Origin: Isochrysis galbana
Taxonomy: Eukaryota > Haptophyta > Isochrysidales > Isochrysidaceae
Direction: 5' to 3'
Length of the DNA: 64,000 nt
NCBI GenBank assembly: GCA_018136815.1
Contig: CM030931.1
Location: forward strand, 2,595,801 to 2,659,800
In this document: positions 28,676 to 39,352 of the stretch, one piece after another
Numbering within the stretch: the stretch's first letter is position 1
Layout of the letters: the number at the start of each line of letters is the position of its first letter
Program-made: the position numbers and the translations under genes
Notes under the pieces: generated by a model
What the model was told of the DNA's origin: nothing
Seen by the model: only the letters and a program-made list of their open reading frames with translations
The model's database searches: none

Positions 28676-30875
28676 TCAGAAATCACAGGCACCCGGATAC
28701 CGTGGGAATGGAATGGCGTCGCGAATATTTTGGATGCCGGTGACATAGCACACAAGACGCTCGAAGCCAAGGCCATAGCCGGAGTGTGGCACCGACCCAT
28801 AGCGACGAAGATCGACATACCACCAGTAGTCCTCCGGATTGAGGCCCGCGTCTCGCATCTTCTCGAGCAGCCGATCAAGGCGTTCCTCGCGCTGTGACCC
28901 ACCGATAAGTTCTCCCACTCCCGGCACAAGCAAATCCATCGCGGCCACGGTCTTGCCATCGTCATTGTCGCGCATGTAGAAGGCTTTGATCGCCTTCGGA
29001 TAGTTGTAGACAAAGACGGCGCGACCGAAGGCCTTCTCTGCGAGCCACCGCTCGTGCTCGGTGGCTAGATCGGTGCCAAACTCAACCTCGGGATACTCCC
29101 ATTTCGTGGGATCCTTAGCAATTTCCTCACGTAGCATCTCCACGGCCTCCGTGTACGACACGCGTGCAAAAGGCTTCTCAAGGAGGGCATCGAGTCGGGA
29201 GCGCAAGTTCTACAATTGGAAGAAGGGCGGTCAGTGGGAGTGGAGTAGGTGAGGTGCACCCGTCCATCCTATTGCGTCACGGGCCTCACATGAGCACAAG
29301 AAGGTCGTAAGCTCTGGGACCCACCGATCAGCGCCGGCCAGTGCACGCCACACCTTATCGACAAATTTGGTGAAGAGTTCAAAATCATCTGCGCAGTTGT
29401 CGAGCGCATACTTGACAACATGCTTCACGAAGGCCTCCGCATTGTCCATGTTGGCCGTGAGGTCGGCGAAGGCCATCTCAGGTTCAATCATCCAGAACTC
29501 GGCCAAGTGCCGGGCCGTATTAGAGTCCTCGGCACGGAAGGTGGGCCCAAACGTGTAGACGTCTCCCAAGGCGCATGCGTACGTCTCGGCATTGAGTTGT
29601 CCCGACACGGTCAAGTAGGCCGCTCGACCGAAAAAGTCGTTTGCCAGCGCGTCAATAGGCTTCTCCTCCGTCTTGCTACTGGACGACTTGTCCACGTCGG
29701 GCAGCTGACCCTTGAGCTCAAGTAGCTTGGCGACAGCCGCACCGAGCGCCTCCTCGTTTTTGGGAGTGACAGCCTTGAGCTGACGGACCTTGTCACCAGC
29801 CTCACTGATCTGCGCCTCGAGCTCCGCGAGCGCCTCGGCACTCATCGGTGCCTGTGTCTCGGGCGCCGGCGCGGGCTCGCCTCCCGGAGGCAGCGTGGTG
29901 ACTCGGAAGAGCTCACCGGCACCCTCGGTGTCCGAAGCCGTGATGAGCGGAGTGTGGACATTGATGAAGCCCTGTGAGCGGAAAAACTCATGTGTTGCAA
30001 ACGAGAGAGCAGCGCGGATGCGCATCGCAGCACCGATGGTGTTGGTGCGCGGACGGAGATGAGCGATCGAGCGAAGGAATTCAAGAGAGTGGCGCTTCTT
30101 CTGCAGCGGGTACGTGTCAGCCGGGCACTCGCCAACAAGTTCCACGAGTGACGCCTTGAGTTCGACTGACTGCTCGCTTGCAGGCGACTCTGCGATCACG
30201 CCGGTGATGGACACGGCAGCGCCTGCACGTTGAAGCCGAGCAGCAAGGGGGGCGCGGAGCCGGGCGAGTCAGTAGACCAGTTGCGCCGTGCTCGATGGCA
30301 AAAAACTTGTTGTCGAGTTGCATAGGGCACGAGCAGGCACACCGGTTGACAGCTCGTCGACAACCCCATATGTGTCGATGTCCTCTGCGGCCACGACCTG
30401 CAGCAGTCCGAGAGCGTAGAGCTTCAGGCCGACCGCACGCCATGCGCCCCCCCCCCCCCCCCCTCCCCTCTCCCTGTCTCTCTCCCTCTCACCCCCCCCC
30501 CCCTTCCCTCTCTCTCTCTCTACCTCTACCTCTCTACCTCTCTCTCTCTCTCTCTCTCGCTCGCTCGCTCTCTCGTGCGCACGCGCATGCCTGCCTTACC
30601 TGAAGACCCTTAAGTGAGGACCCGTCGTTGACCTCGATGAAGGCGAACGTCTTCTGCTGTCTCACCGTCCTGACCCAGCCCTTGACGGTGACACTCTCTC
30701 CCAGCCGCTCAGGTCCCGTCGCCAGCAGCTTGGAGACCTTGAGGCGCTCAGCTGAGGCGAGGCTGGCGATCGGTGCACGTCCCAGGCGGAGAGGCGCGCT
30801 CGAGTAGTGCCCGCCCGCGAGCACGCGCGCGCTGAATCGCGGCAGCAGCTGCAGCAGCACCATCAGACGGAGCAT
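28676..30875 (-). CDS. Asparaginyl-tRNA synthetase with WHEP-like insertion (four exons)
   Basis: Exons complement(30600..30875), (30343..30397), (29321..30222), (28676..29209); ~588 residues. It charges tRNA-Asn. Exon 1 has an N-terminal extension ([20 protein letters not shown]), possibly for organelle import, then the OB-fold ([20 protein letters not shown]). The join [15 protein letters not shown] restores the conserved strand. [48 protein letters not shown] (motif 2), [12 protein letters not shown] and [19 protein letters not shown] (motif 3) are diagnostic of class IIb AsnRS, and the protein ends [11 protein letters not shown] as usual. An ~80-residue insert after [10 protein letters not shown] contains a WHEP-like helix pair ([37 protein letters not shown]-type), as in plant cytosolic AsnRS. 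The 3' border of exon 3 (TGG|GTCCCA) is the least certain; introns 1-3 are otherwise GT-AG. Confidence 0.92.
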
Positions 30876-30879
30876 CGGC

Positions 30880-31620
30880 GGGGGGGGGTGGGGTCCCGCG
30901 CCCTCTCCTCGCTCGAGAGAGGAGGAGGCAAGGTGGGAGAACGAAGACAGAGATAGAGAAATTCAGAGGAGACCCCGAAAGAGAGAATTCCGCGCCACGA
31001 GAAAAAGAAGAAGATGGAGAAGAGGAGAGATGGGAGCGAGACATAGTTTTGGGAGCCGCAGCATTGAGAGGTATACAGCGAGTAGAGAGAGAGAGAGAGA
31101 GAGTGGCCCCCCCTCTTGGGGGAGAGAGAACCTCAGGCATGCGAGAGAGAGAGGCCGATCGATCTCTCGCTTGCTCGAGCTCTCTTCTCTCTGGTCTTCC
31201 CTCTCCCTCCCTCTCCCTCTCTCTCTCTCCCTCTCTCTCTCGCCCTCTCTCTCTCTCTCCCCCAACCCCCTCGTTCCGATCTCTCCCGCTCGTTCGCTCG
31301 CTCGCTCTCGATCGACATGCCAGTTCGAGGAAATCTCTTCCTAGTGAAGTAGGTAGCAGCATTACAATTGTCCTCCGTTGGCGTTACGTCGGCTGTAGAA
31401 AGGCTCGACGGAAAATTACAACTCTAGCCCACCAGCCACACTCACCGAAGGAGGAGAGGCAGACACGGACGACCTCAGGATTCCGTCTCCAGAAGAGGAC
31501 ATGCGAATCACAGGAGACATTACTGAATTGTAGGGAGCAATGAGATTAGGGTGTGAAGCCTCCTTTGGAAAAATAGGGGGAGAGAGGAGAAGAGAGAGAA
31601 GAGAGGAGAAGAGAGAGAAG

Positions 31621-31715
<95 letters not shown>

Positions 31716-32320
31716 GAAGTGAGAGAGAGGAAGAGAGGAAGAGATGGAAGAGAGGGAAGAGAGGGAAGAGAGAGAGAGGAGAGAGAGAAGGGAAAGCAGA
31801 GAGAGAAGAGAGAGGAAGAGAGAGAAGAGAGAGGAAGAGAGAGAAGAGAGAGAAGAGGGAGAAGAGAGAGAAGAGAGAGAAGAGAGAGAAGAGAGAGAGA
31901 AGAGAGAGAAGAGAGAGAGAAGAGAGAGAAGAGAGAGAAGAGAGAGAAGAGAGAGAAGAGAGAGAAGAGAGAGAAGAGAGAGAAGAGAGAGAAGAGAGAG
32001 AAGAGAGAGAAGAGAGAGAAGAGAGAGAAGAGAGAGAAGAGAGAGAAGAGAGAGAAGAGAGAGAAGAGAGAGAAGAGAGAGAAGAGAGAGAAGAGAGAGA
32101 AGAGAGAGAAGAGAGAGAAGAGAGAGAAGAGAGATGGGGAGGGAGGGAGGATGGAGGGAGAAGAGAGAGAGACGGAGAGAAGACGGAAAGAGAGAATGGA
32201 GAAGAGAGAGGAGAGACAGAGAAGAGGGGAGAGAGAGAGGCAAGGGGAGGAAGAGAGAGAGGCAAGGCGGTCGGGCCGCGCCGCGCCGCCGCGAGGAAAA
32301 AGGGGAGGGGGCATAGAGTG
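30880..32320. repeat. Large CT/GA low-complexity region
   Basis: CT runs at 31190-31262, (GA)n at 31625-31714, and a 9-bp GAGAGAGAA array at about 31850-32135, the same unit as in the 21.8-22.06 kb array. No gene between the AsnRS start and the glycosyltransferase start; long Arg/Glu and Ser/Leu frames are artefacts. Confidence 0.9.
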
Positions 32321-32376
32321 GAGGGTGGTGGACGGGAGGGAGGGGAGGGCGGTAGGGCTGGGGGGCGGGCGGCGCG

Positions 32377-34661
32377 ATGTTTCGTACGGTAGTCGGACTA
32401 GCCGCGCTCCTCGTCCTCCTCCTGCTCATCCGCGCCAACGCGCTCCTCGCCTCATCCAGCTACTCCCACATGAGTGCGCTCCGCGCCAACCGTTCGCCCC
32501 CTCCGCACGTCCACCATTCCCACCGGGACGCTCAGAGGGATGAAGGGGCTCAGGGGGTTCTAGGGGCACGGGCCGCGCCTTCGGACGAGTACATTCCGCC
32601 GCAGGCGCGCAAGCACGAGCAGCTCAGCCTGGAGGCCGCCGCAGCTGCCGAGCAGCATCCAGAGTGCCCCGCCACTCGTAAGCCATACCACGTGGTCATG
32701 ACGGCCGCCTCGGGGCTCTACCAGGAGTGGCAGTCGCGGATCGCCTATTATCACTATCAAAAGCAGGTGGGGACATGCTTCGCTGCCAGAACCTTCGCTG
32801 CCTCGCCACCCACCGCACATCCGGCTGGGCTAAGAGTGCTTTGCTTTCTCCTCTCAGCTTGCATGAGGCCCGCCTGCTGCCCTCCTGCAATTTTCAATTC
32901 TGAGTGGTGCCCTTCGCTCTCAACCTCGTCCCTGATCTCAACTTCGTCCCTGATCCACAGAAGCGAATCGGTGGTGCTTGCTCTGATGTTGGCGGCTTCA
33001 CGCGGTTGTTCAACTCTCCTGATGCAAAGCCAGACACTTTGATGGATGAGATGCCAACTTTGCTAGTGAAGCAACTCGGCCATGGTGGATGCGATGAGTG
33101 TGATCATGGTTTCATCGTGATGAATCGGCCATGGGGTGCCGTTCAATTCGTTGAGACGGAGTACTTTCGCACGATCCCAGAGGATTATCTGTTCCTCATC
33201 GAGACAGACCACATGCTACTCCGACCGCCGGTGAACACCGCCACCAAGGAGAAGCCAGTGGGGTTTGGGTTCTATTACATGATCTCGACCGATCCCAAAT
33301 TGGAGCCTGTCGTGAGAAAATTCCTCAACCCTGAGATCGACATCACAACCGTCGATGCCGTGGGACCGTCACCGCTGCTCGTGCACAAGCCAATGCTCGC
33401 CAAACTCGCCCGTCCTTGGTGGGAGCTTTCCATGAAGATGAAAGGCGATGAGGACGCAAACAAGATCTTCGGCTGGGTCCTTGAGATGTGGGGCTACAAC
33501 ATCGCCGCGCGCAACCTAGGTATTCGCCACACGGTCTCGCACTCCATACAGGTGGAGCCACAGGGCATTGGCACTGACAGCATCGAGGGCAAGGATATCT
33601 ACCACTACACATTTGGACACAAACTTCAGGGCTGGGACCTCGACAAGCGCATGTACTTTGGGAAATACCCGCCCGACTACATGGAACCGCCGCCAGCCTG
33701 CTCGGCAAAGTCGGCCAGCTTGATTCGGGACCTTTGGATGGAGGCCGCGCACGGGATCCCTGGGTGGAAGAACAAGGTGGAACCTGCGAGAGCCCGACCG
33801 AGTGTCAACACAACGACACCATTGAGGAAGCTCACAGCAAGGCCGAGGGAGGGTACTGAGAATCTCGCTCAACTGCTTGTGGGCACGGGCCCGTGGCAAT
33901 GGGGAAGGCTCCAGGGTCTCTACTTTTTCTCACGGGGGATCGCCTACGCCCACCAGCCAGACAATGCTCCACCACTTTCAGGCCAGGGCATCGGCTCCAA
34001 CAAGCCGGTCCATGGGACGTGGAGAGCACAGCAGGATGGGTCTATCGCAGTCTTGTTTTGCGGGATTCAATATATCCTCAGCTTCGCCGATCAGAGCAAG
34101 CCTTGGGCGTTCACAGCAGTCAAGGCCGCCGCGGGCTCGTCTGCTGCCGAGGCGCGAGCGCCGGGGTGGCTGAGCAGCTCCGTACAGCAGAGTGCATTGA
34201 TGCATCCGCTCGCCCCCATGCTTCTCCCAGGCGCCTTCGGAGACTGCGACGGGGCCGGCACTTGCACGGCGCCCAACACCACCCTGACGGAAGAGCTCGC
34301 TGGGTCAGGACCATGGGAATGGGCCGGAATAGCACCCCTGGGGTTTATGCGCGGTGGTCAGTTGATCACTCCTTGGGGACAGGGTACTTGGGGCTCGAAG
34401 CGGGGTGCGGGCTCTGAGTCCGCGCCGGCCGATGCCGTATTTGCGGACTTCGCCAACTCTCAGCATTCTATAAAGGTGGTCGACCGCACGTGCCTTCGTC
34501 TCGGCTCGACGCGAAAGGTGATGGCTGACATTCAAGTCTCGGGGTGCCCGTGTGTAGCCCACTTTATCCAACTCCTATATCAGGCCAAGGCCATTCTCGT
34601 GCCAGCTCGCTCATGTGCTGCTCACCATCATAGCCCTCATTTCCCCGCTGCGCTAGGTTGA
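32377..34661 (+). CDS. Hydroxyproline O-arabinosyltransferase-like Golgi enzyme (two exons)
   Basis: Exons 32377..32766 and 32961..34661, GT-AG intron, phase 0, 696 residues. Residues 4-24 (TVVGLAALLVLLLLIRANAL) are a type II anchor. The catalytic region runs from YHVVMTAASGLYQEWQSRI through DTLMDEMPTLLVKQ, IVMNRPWGAVQF, DYLFLIETDHMLLRPP (the D-x-x acid motif), DAVGPSPLLVHK and IFGWVLEMWGYNIAARN, the signature order of the HPAT/SGT1 family that adds arabinose or galactose to Hyp/Ser in secreted proteins. After ~residue 430 come two copies of a ~90-residue module opening LVGTGPWQWGRL and LAGSGPWEWAGI, each continuing to a GTW motif and an F-A-x-x-x-x-I-x-(F/V) strand. The final ~50 residues after LGSTRK may be read-through past an unspliced donor (AAG|GTGATG), so the true C terminus is uncertain. 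Confidence 0.85.
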
Positions 34662-35165
34662 TGGGGAAATAGTGTCGGTCAGTCTTTCCGTACCCGACGG
34701 AGAATATGGTGCGCCCAGCACGTCCAACGCGTGCCATTCGTCCGGCTTGGACAAAGCGGTGCAGGTCGCCTAGTCGCTCGTTTGACTCGACTGATTGAGC
34801 AACAGACGCATGGGCCTCACACGAATGGTGCACACTATACTTGCCCTTCTCAAACTCCTCTGTAACAAGAGCGTGCGCATGATACAAGTCAGTCAAATAA
34901 ATGAATTTCGAACTCGAACGCGAAACTCATTAACCACACCCCAGCGAACAGGGCGAAATCACAATCCTACAGGCAGCGAAAAAGCGAACATAAAATGTGA
35001 CTTAGGCCTTAGTTAGGCGCCAACGCCAACGCGCACCTCTGCATCCATCCCAGCCCTCTGCGTCTCCATCAATTCTATGTCGCGGCGCACCTGCTCTTGC
35101 CGTAGCGCCCGCGCTTCTGCCACTTCTTCTGGCGATGCGGCACAGACCCTCTTGAAGCCTAGGCT
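34564..35165 (-). pseudogene. Possible gene fragments, unrecognised
   Basis: Minus-strand 35031-35165 reads LGFKRVCAASPEEVAEARAL then RQEQVRRDIELMETQRAG and stops, preceded by a possible acceptor (TTAG). It looks like a terminal helical exon. Further along the same strand, 34564-34896 is open with LHRFVQAGRMARVGRAGRTI and DRHYFPINLAQRG. No matching upstream exons were found, and the region overlaps the 3' end of the glycosyltransferase on the other strand. Confidence 0.2.
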
Positions 35166-37600
35166 CTAAGCTTAGCAGGGTGTTGGCCTTACCCTATGGG
35201 CATGTTGGCAGCTAGTGGAGGGGGGAGTTGGGTGGGGGCTGCTCCCGTCGCGGGCACGATGTTTGCAATGAGCGGAACAATGCCGTATGCTAACACTATC
35301 TTTCTCTTCCAAACACATTTCCTATAGTATTCTATTGCGGGTAGGGGTGGGGATATTTTGGATTTTGGACGTGCGCTATACTTTGCACGCCCCAGCTCCC
35401 AGTTCCCATCGCTCCCTCGCTCGGTGCTCAGAAGCCCCAGATTCACCCTTCGCGTCGAAATTAACGCCGGGTTCCGAGAGCTCTATTCATTCCTCTCTCG
35501 CCCGTCTCGCTCCTCGCTCTTTATGCAGTTCTCCCCCAATTAGCAATTACTTGTGTAGAAGAGCGGCCACGCCCTACCCCTACCCCTACCGAGGCCCTAC
35601 CCTGCGACAAGCATCCAAAGCATCCGCAGACAGCAGACAGCACGCAGCACGCTGTGGCACAACGACTAGTTGGCGCTCAGCACGCACATATTAACCGAGA
35701 CGCAACATAAAAAACCCTCCGAGTCCGATGGCAGCGGTGGGGCGGCCTCGTCCGCCTCTGAGACGGGAGGATAGGCGTAGAAAGTATGCTACGTGCTACG
35801 TGTATTACCGCGTAACGTGTAAGTATAGTAGTTCGTAGTTCCATGCACCGCGAGCCGCGAGTGCGGTAAGAATAAGAATATTCTGAAGTTTTTGTTGGCT
35901 AGCATCCCTAGCCACATACACCGGACGAGCCATGCACCAACCGCGCACACCCCCATCGCGGGGTACGGTCTCCGTTGCCGATGAGGCATGGTCCTCAGCA
36001 CTAGGATTAAACTAGAACAACAAGAAAACTCTGACAAGTACAGAGGGCATGTGTGAGAGTGCAGCACCCACGCACTGGCACAGGGCAGAGAAACGGTCGA
36101 CTCGGAAGCGTGGAGTGCATCCGGTGGCGCTCCGTCGTCGCAGCGCTGGCTCAGCCGCCCATCTCACAGAAGGGCGCAGGTTTCTTGGCGGATGGAACGA
36201 GGTGGCACTGTGACGCTGACGGACGGACCGAACAAAGGCGATTCTGTGTACGATCCAGACTATCGCCCTCTAGTCTACGCCAAGGACATCAAGAGTACTG
36301 TATTGCGGTGTGCCCCACGCCAACACTCCGCTAACCCGGTTGCGCTGAGTTTTCATGGCCCAATGACTTATCTTCGGCCTGAGGCCGATATGTCCCTTCT
36401 TGACGCCTCAGGAATCACCCTGTGTTAAGAATGTCATACCGGGAGCCCGACGAGAAGTTGCCTGAAGTCCCAAGGGCGTCGGTCTGGGGGAACGTCAAGA
36501 GTGATGTAACTTCGGGCAATGAAGGTGTCTATAAGAGATCATATTACTGAGATCGCCCTCTCCGCGTTCTGAGGCCACTTTGTCTTCTTCGATGCAGCCG
36601 CGGCCATGTTGAAGTTGAAGTACAACACATTCTCTCCGACCTCTCCTTGCAGTTTCCTTCCATCTTAGCAGTTCTGCATCTCTTGGAATCCTTTTTATGT
36701 GCAGACTTGCCTGTAATTTCCGGTGGGCATTCTAGAAATCGTGAGCCTTTGACTCGGCACGACACGCTTTTCTTCGAGACTGCCTATTTACCGGATACCC
36801 CGCATGACAGTCAGCAAGGCGTTTCGCACCTCGCGTTTGTAGCAAAGCGATTCAAGGAGCAGCGAAACGGGGACAGCAAGCTAATTACGGGCATGTAGGG
36901 CGCGCACCCCGTTGCATCACACAAGAGGATACACAGGGTGAGGAACCCCTCCTTTCACACTTCCCTATTTCGTTCATGCCATCTCGTGCTGAGCATAAGA
37001 CTAGACTGTGATTTAGTCTGTGTCTTAGATTGTGTGTTGGGGGCACTAGTTATAGACGATAAATGGATTGGATATGACTGGCTCAACAACAACTATTGTT
37101 ATGTAGTAGTAGTAATTTTTTTAGAAAACTCTTATTTGGGCCCGGTGCAAGAAGGACAAAGGACCCACATTCAGAGAGCACGCTGGCCCTTTGGGATAGG
37201 ACACCCCATCACAGCGGGCTACCCATGCTCCATTAATTATGAATTATGCATTATGCCACACAAACTCTTCATTCTTTGTTGGTATTCTGCCAGCTGCCTG
37301 CTGCCAATTTTCGCAACCACTTCTCACACTTACACTCTATCGCGGTGGTGCCCATGAGGCAACCACCGCGGCTTGGGCGAGGCAGAGCGCCATCGCCGAT
37401 CGCATCGCCAATCGTATATCGCCGGATAAGATTCTTCCTATATTCACGCGCACGCACGCACATTCACACAAACGCGCGCAAAACTAATAGTAACAAAGTA
37501 AGAGCGCCTGGGGAAATTTCTGTGCCGCAAGAATGCCCCGCGCGGACTCGAAACGGCCGCGAGGGAGAAGTGAGAAGCAGAGACCTCAGTATAAACATAC
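35166..37600. other. Long intergenic region, no gene recognised
   Basis: Contains CCCTAC repeats (35572-35602) and a short frame at 36192-36428 (GPNKGDSVYDPDYRPLVYAK) that looks protein-like but matches nothing I know. AT content rises toward 36900-37500. Confidence 0.4.
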
Positions 37601-37707
37601 AGAGGTTAGAATGAATGAGCATCCACGATGCATGAGATGGATGTATCCATGATAGATATGCATCTATGATGCACATATCATGGATGTATCCATGATACCC
37701 CCTCCTA
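37600..37707 (-). repeat. Putative Copia polypurine tract and LTR start
   Basis: On the minus strand, just past the RNase H stop, lies AGGAGGGGGT (37698-37707), placed like a retrotransposon polypurine tract. It is followed by TATCATGGATACATCC repeated twice (37682-37697 and 37639-37654 on the plus strand). LTR ends not confirmed. Confidence 0.35.
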
Positions 37708-37752
37708 AGCGGAGTACGGGTACGACGCTTACAACCAAACGTCGAAGAAGAT

Positions 37753-37956
37753 TCACATCTCGCAGAGAGTCGAAGAAGAGAAGGAATCAAGGAGTTGAAG
37801 AATCCGATGAAATTGGTTGCGCGGACATGGTTTCGTCAAAATGTCAGCAACCATCTGATGCCCTTTGACGTGCTTGAGCGTGAGGACCTGTTTAGCGACG
37901 AGGTCGCGCAAAAAGGCTCCTGCACGCAAGATATGCTTAGTCTTCTTGAAAGCCAT
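37753..37956 (-). pseudogene. Copia-type RNase H C-terminal fragment
   Basis: KKTKHILRAGAFLRDLVAKQ, VLTLKHVKGHQMVADILTK and FHRILQLLD match the end of Ty1/Copia polyproteins (HI...R...V......L.HV....Q.ADILTK.L....F). The fragment is cut at 37956, where hAT sequence begins. Confidence 0.75.
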
Positions 37957-37959
37957 GTG

Positions 37960-38395
37960 CGTCTCTTCCTACCCGTCCCCGGTTCCCGAGAATCCCGACC
38001 CCGAGTCGCTCACACCTCAATCGGTCACGCTAGCCCATACCATTGCCAAGAACAACATCGCATCTGTGGCTTGTTGCGTGCCTTCAATCCATCATTCGCC
38101 CACGGGAAGGTGGATAGATTGTGGGTTCAAAGGCTTGCTACCCTCACTTGCTTCGCCCACATTCCAAACATAGCCGATGGGATGAAGAATGAACTGAATT
38201 GCCAGATTATTTGCAAGCATGTCAAGGCCTTGTTATTGACCATGGAGATGTCGGCGACTTTACTACATCGGTGCTCAAATGGTGGGCATCGCATCACAAA
38301 CGCTTCCCTATGTGGGCACAAGCAGCTAGGATTGCTTTTTGTCTCAGTCCCAATTCAGCTGCTTGTGAACGTGTCCTTCTCGTTGCACGCAGCCA
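37960..38395 (+). pseudogene. hAT transposase C-terminal remnant (frameshifted)
   Basis: Frame 1: AFNPSFAHGKVDRLWVQRLA and PNIADGMKNEL. After a one-base shift near 38198: PDYLQACQGL, then TSVLKWWASHHKRFPMWAQA and IAFCLSPNSAACERV. The WW..H...FP.W...AR..F...P.S.A.ERV pattern is the hAT dimerisation region. The remnant ends at the last ERV. Confidence 0.75.
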
Positions 38396-39352
38396 CCGCC
38401 TTCACGGCCTTCTTGTGCTTGTCCGATCCGATGTGGCAAAAGAAATTGGCGTGCAGCGCGGAGATGCCGTGCTTGCAGGCGCGGCAGAACAACTTACCAT
38501 TTTCAATCTCCAAGCACTCATCTGGGTGCTTGCGCAAGCGCTCTGCCGCCTTCGCCGCCGTTGGCTCCTTTGTCTTCCGCTCCCCCTGACGCTTTGTAGA
38601 TCGCTTGCCAGAGGGGGGGGGCTTGTTAGTCTTCACCTTGCGCGCGCGCTCGTGCTCGGCGAGCTGTGGGGCAGCCTGCCCAACCACCGCCTCCACCTCC
38701 TCACACATCTCCTCGCTGTCATTGTCTTCGCACATCTGAGGGCGAGCGTGCAAGCAACGAACGTCATGTGAGTGCGAGTGCGAGTGCGCGTTCGTTCGCA
38801 CAAACATGTGTGCCTACATCTATATACAAACGTGCGAGCCTGTCTTACCTGTAGGCTGCTGGTCATCACCCACGCCTTCTTCCTCTTCTGCGCGATGGAC
38901 GAGTAGTACTCGATCTCCATCTTCGACCTGCCGTGCAGCGTGCCTTCGCCAGTGGCGGTGATCACGCTGGTGCCGAGCGAGTCGTGCACGACTCGCATGC
39001 CGGCAACCAGCGTGCCGCGCACGCCGGCCGCGACTGCAGGTTCGTGGCGGTGCTCGCGCTCGTCGCCGCCGTCCTCCTCCTCGTCGTCCGTGCTGCCCTC
39101 ATCCGTGCTGTCCTTGTCGTCCTCGAGCTCGTCGCAGTCCGTGAAGACCTCCTCGACCTCCAACCGCAGGCGTCTACCGCTGCTGCTGCTGCGCGCAAAG
39201 CGGCGGCGTTTGCCTACAGACGCAAGGCGAGCGAGGGTTGAATGCGCGAGGCAGGCTACATGCGCGTGAGGGCAAGGACAGCCGGCTGCAAGCCTCACCA
39301 CCCATCGGAGTGCTCCGCCGCGCCTCACGCCAAGCGCTGCGGCTGCAAGCAA
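38355..39352 (-). CDS. Zinc-finger protein, 3' exons; start not resolved
   Basis: Exons complement(38849..39352) and (38355..38735), GT-AG intron (TCCCTACAG-type donor GTAAGA; acceptor CAG|ATGTGC), phase 0. The first open part before KRRRFARSSSSGRRL may be intron: CTGTAG|GCAAACG is a good acceptor, so an upstream exon is expected. Then come an acidic stretch (DCDELEDDKDSTDEGSTDDE), a folded segment (GTLVAGMRVVHDSLGTSVIT, HGRSKMEIEYYSS) and a basic linker. Last is a CGGBP1/BED-like finger, LFCRACKHGISALHANFFCH then IGSDKHKKAVKA (C-x2-C...H-x4-H/K type). The last ~9 codons are antisense to the end of the hAT remnant. Probably nuclear and nucleic-acid binding. Confidence 0.6.

Noticed and set aside
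35572-35602. Telomeric repeat (CCCTAC)n
   Set aside because: Only four or five imperfect units, not the TTAGGG family in register, and internal to the contig.
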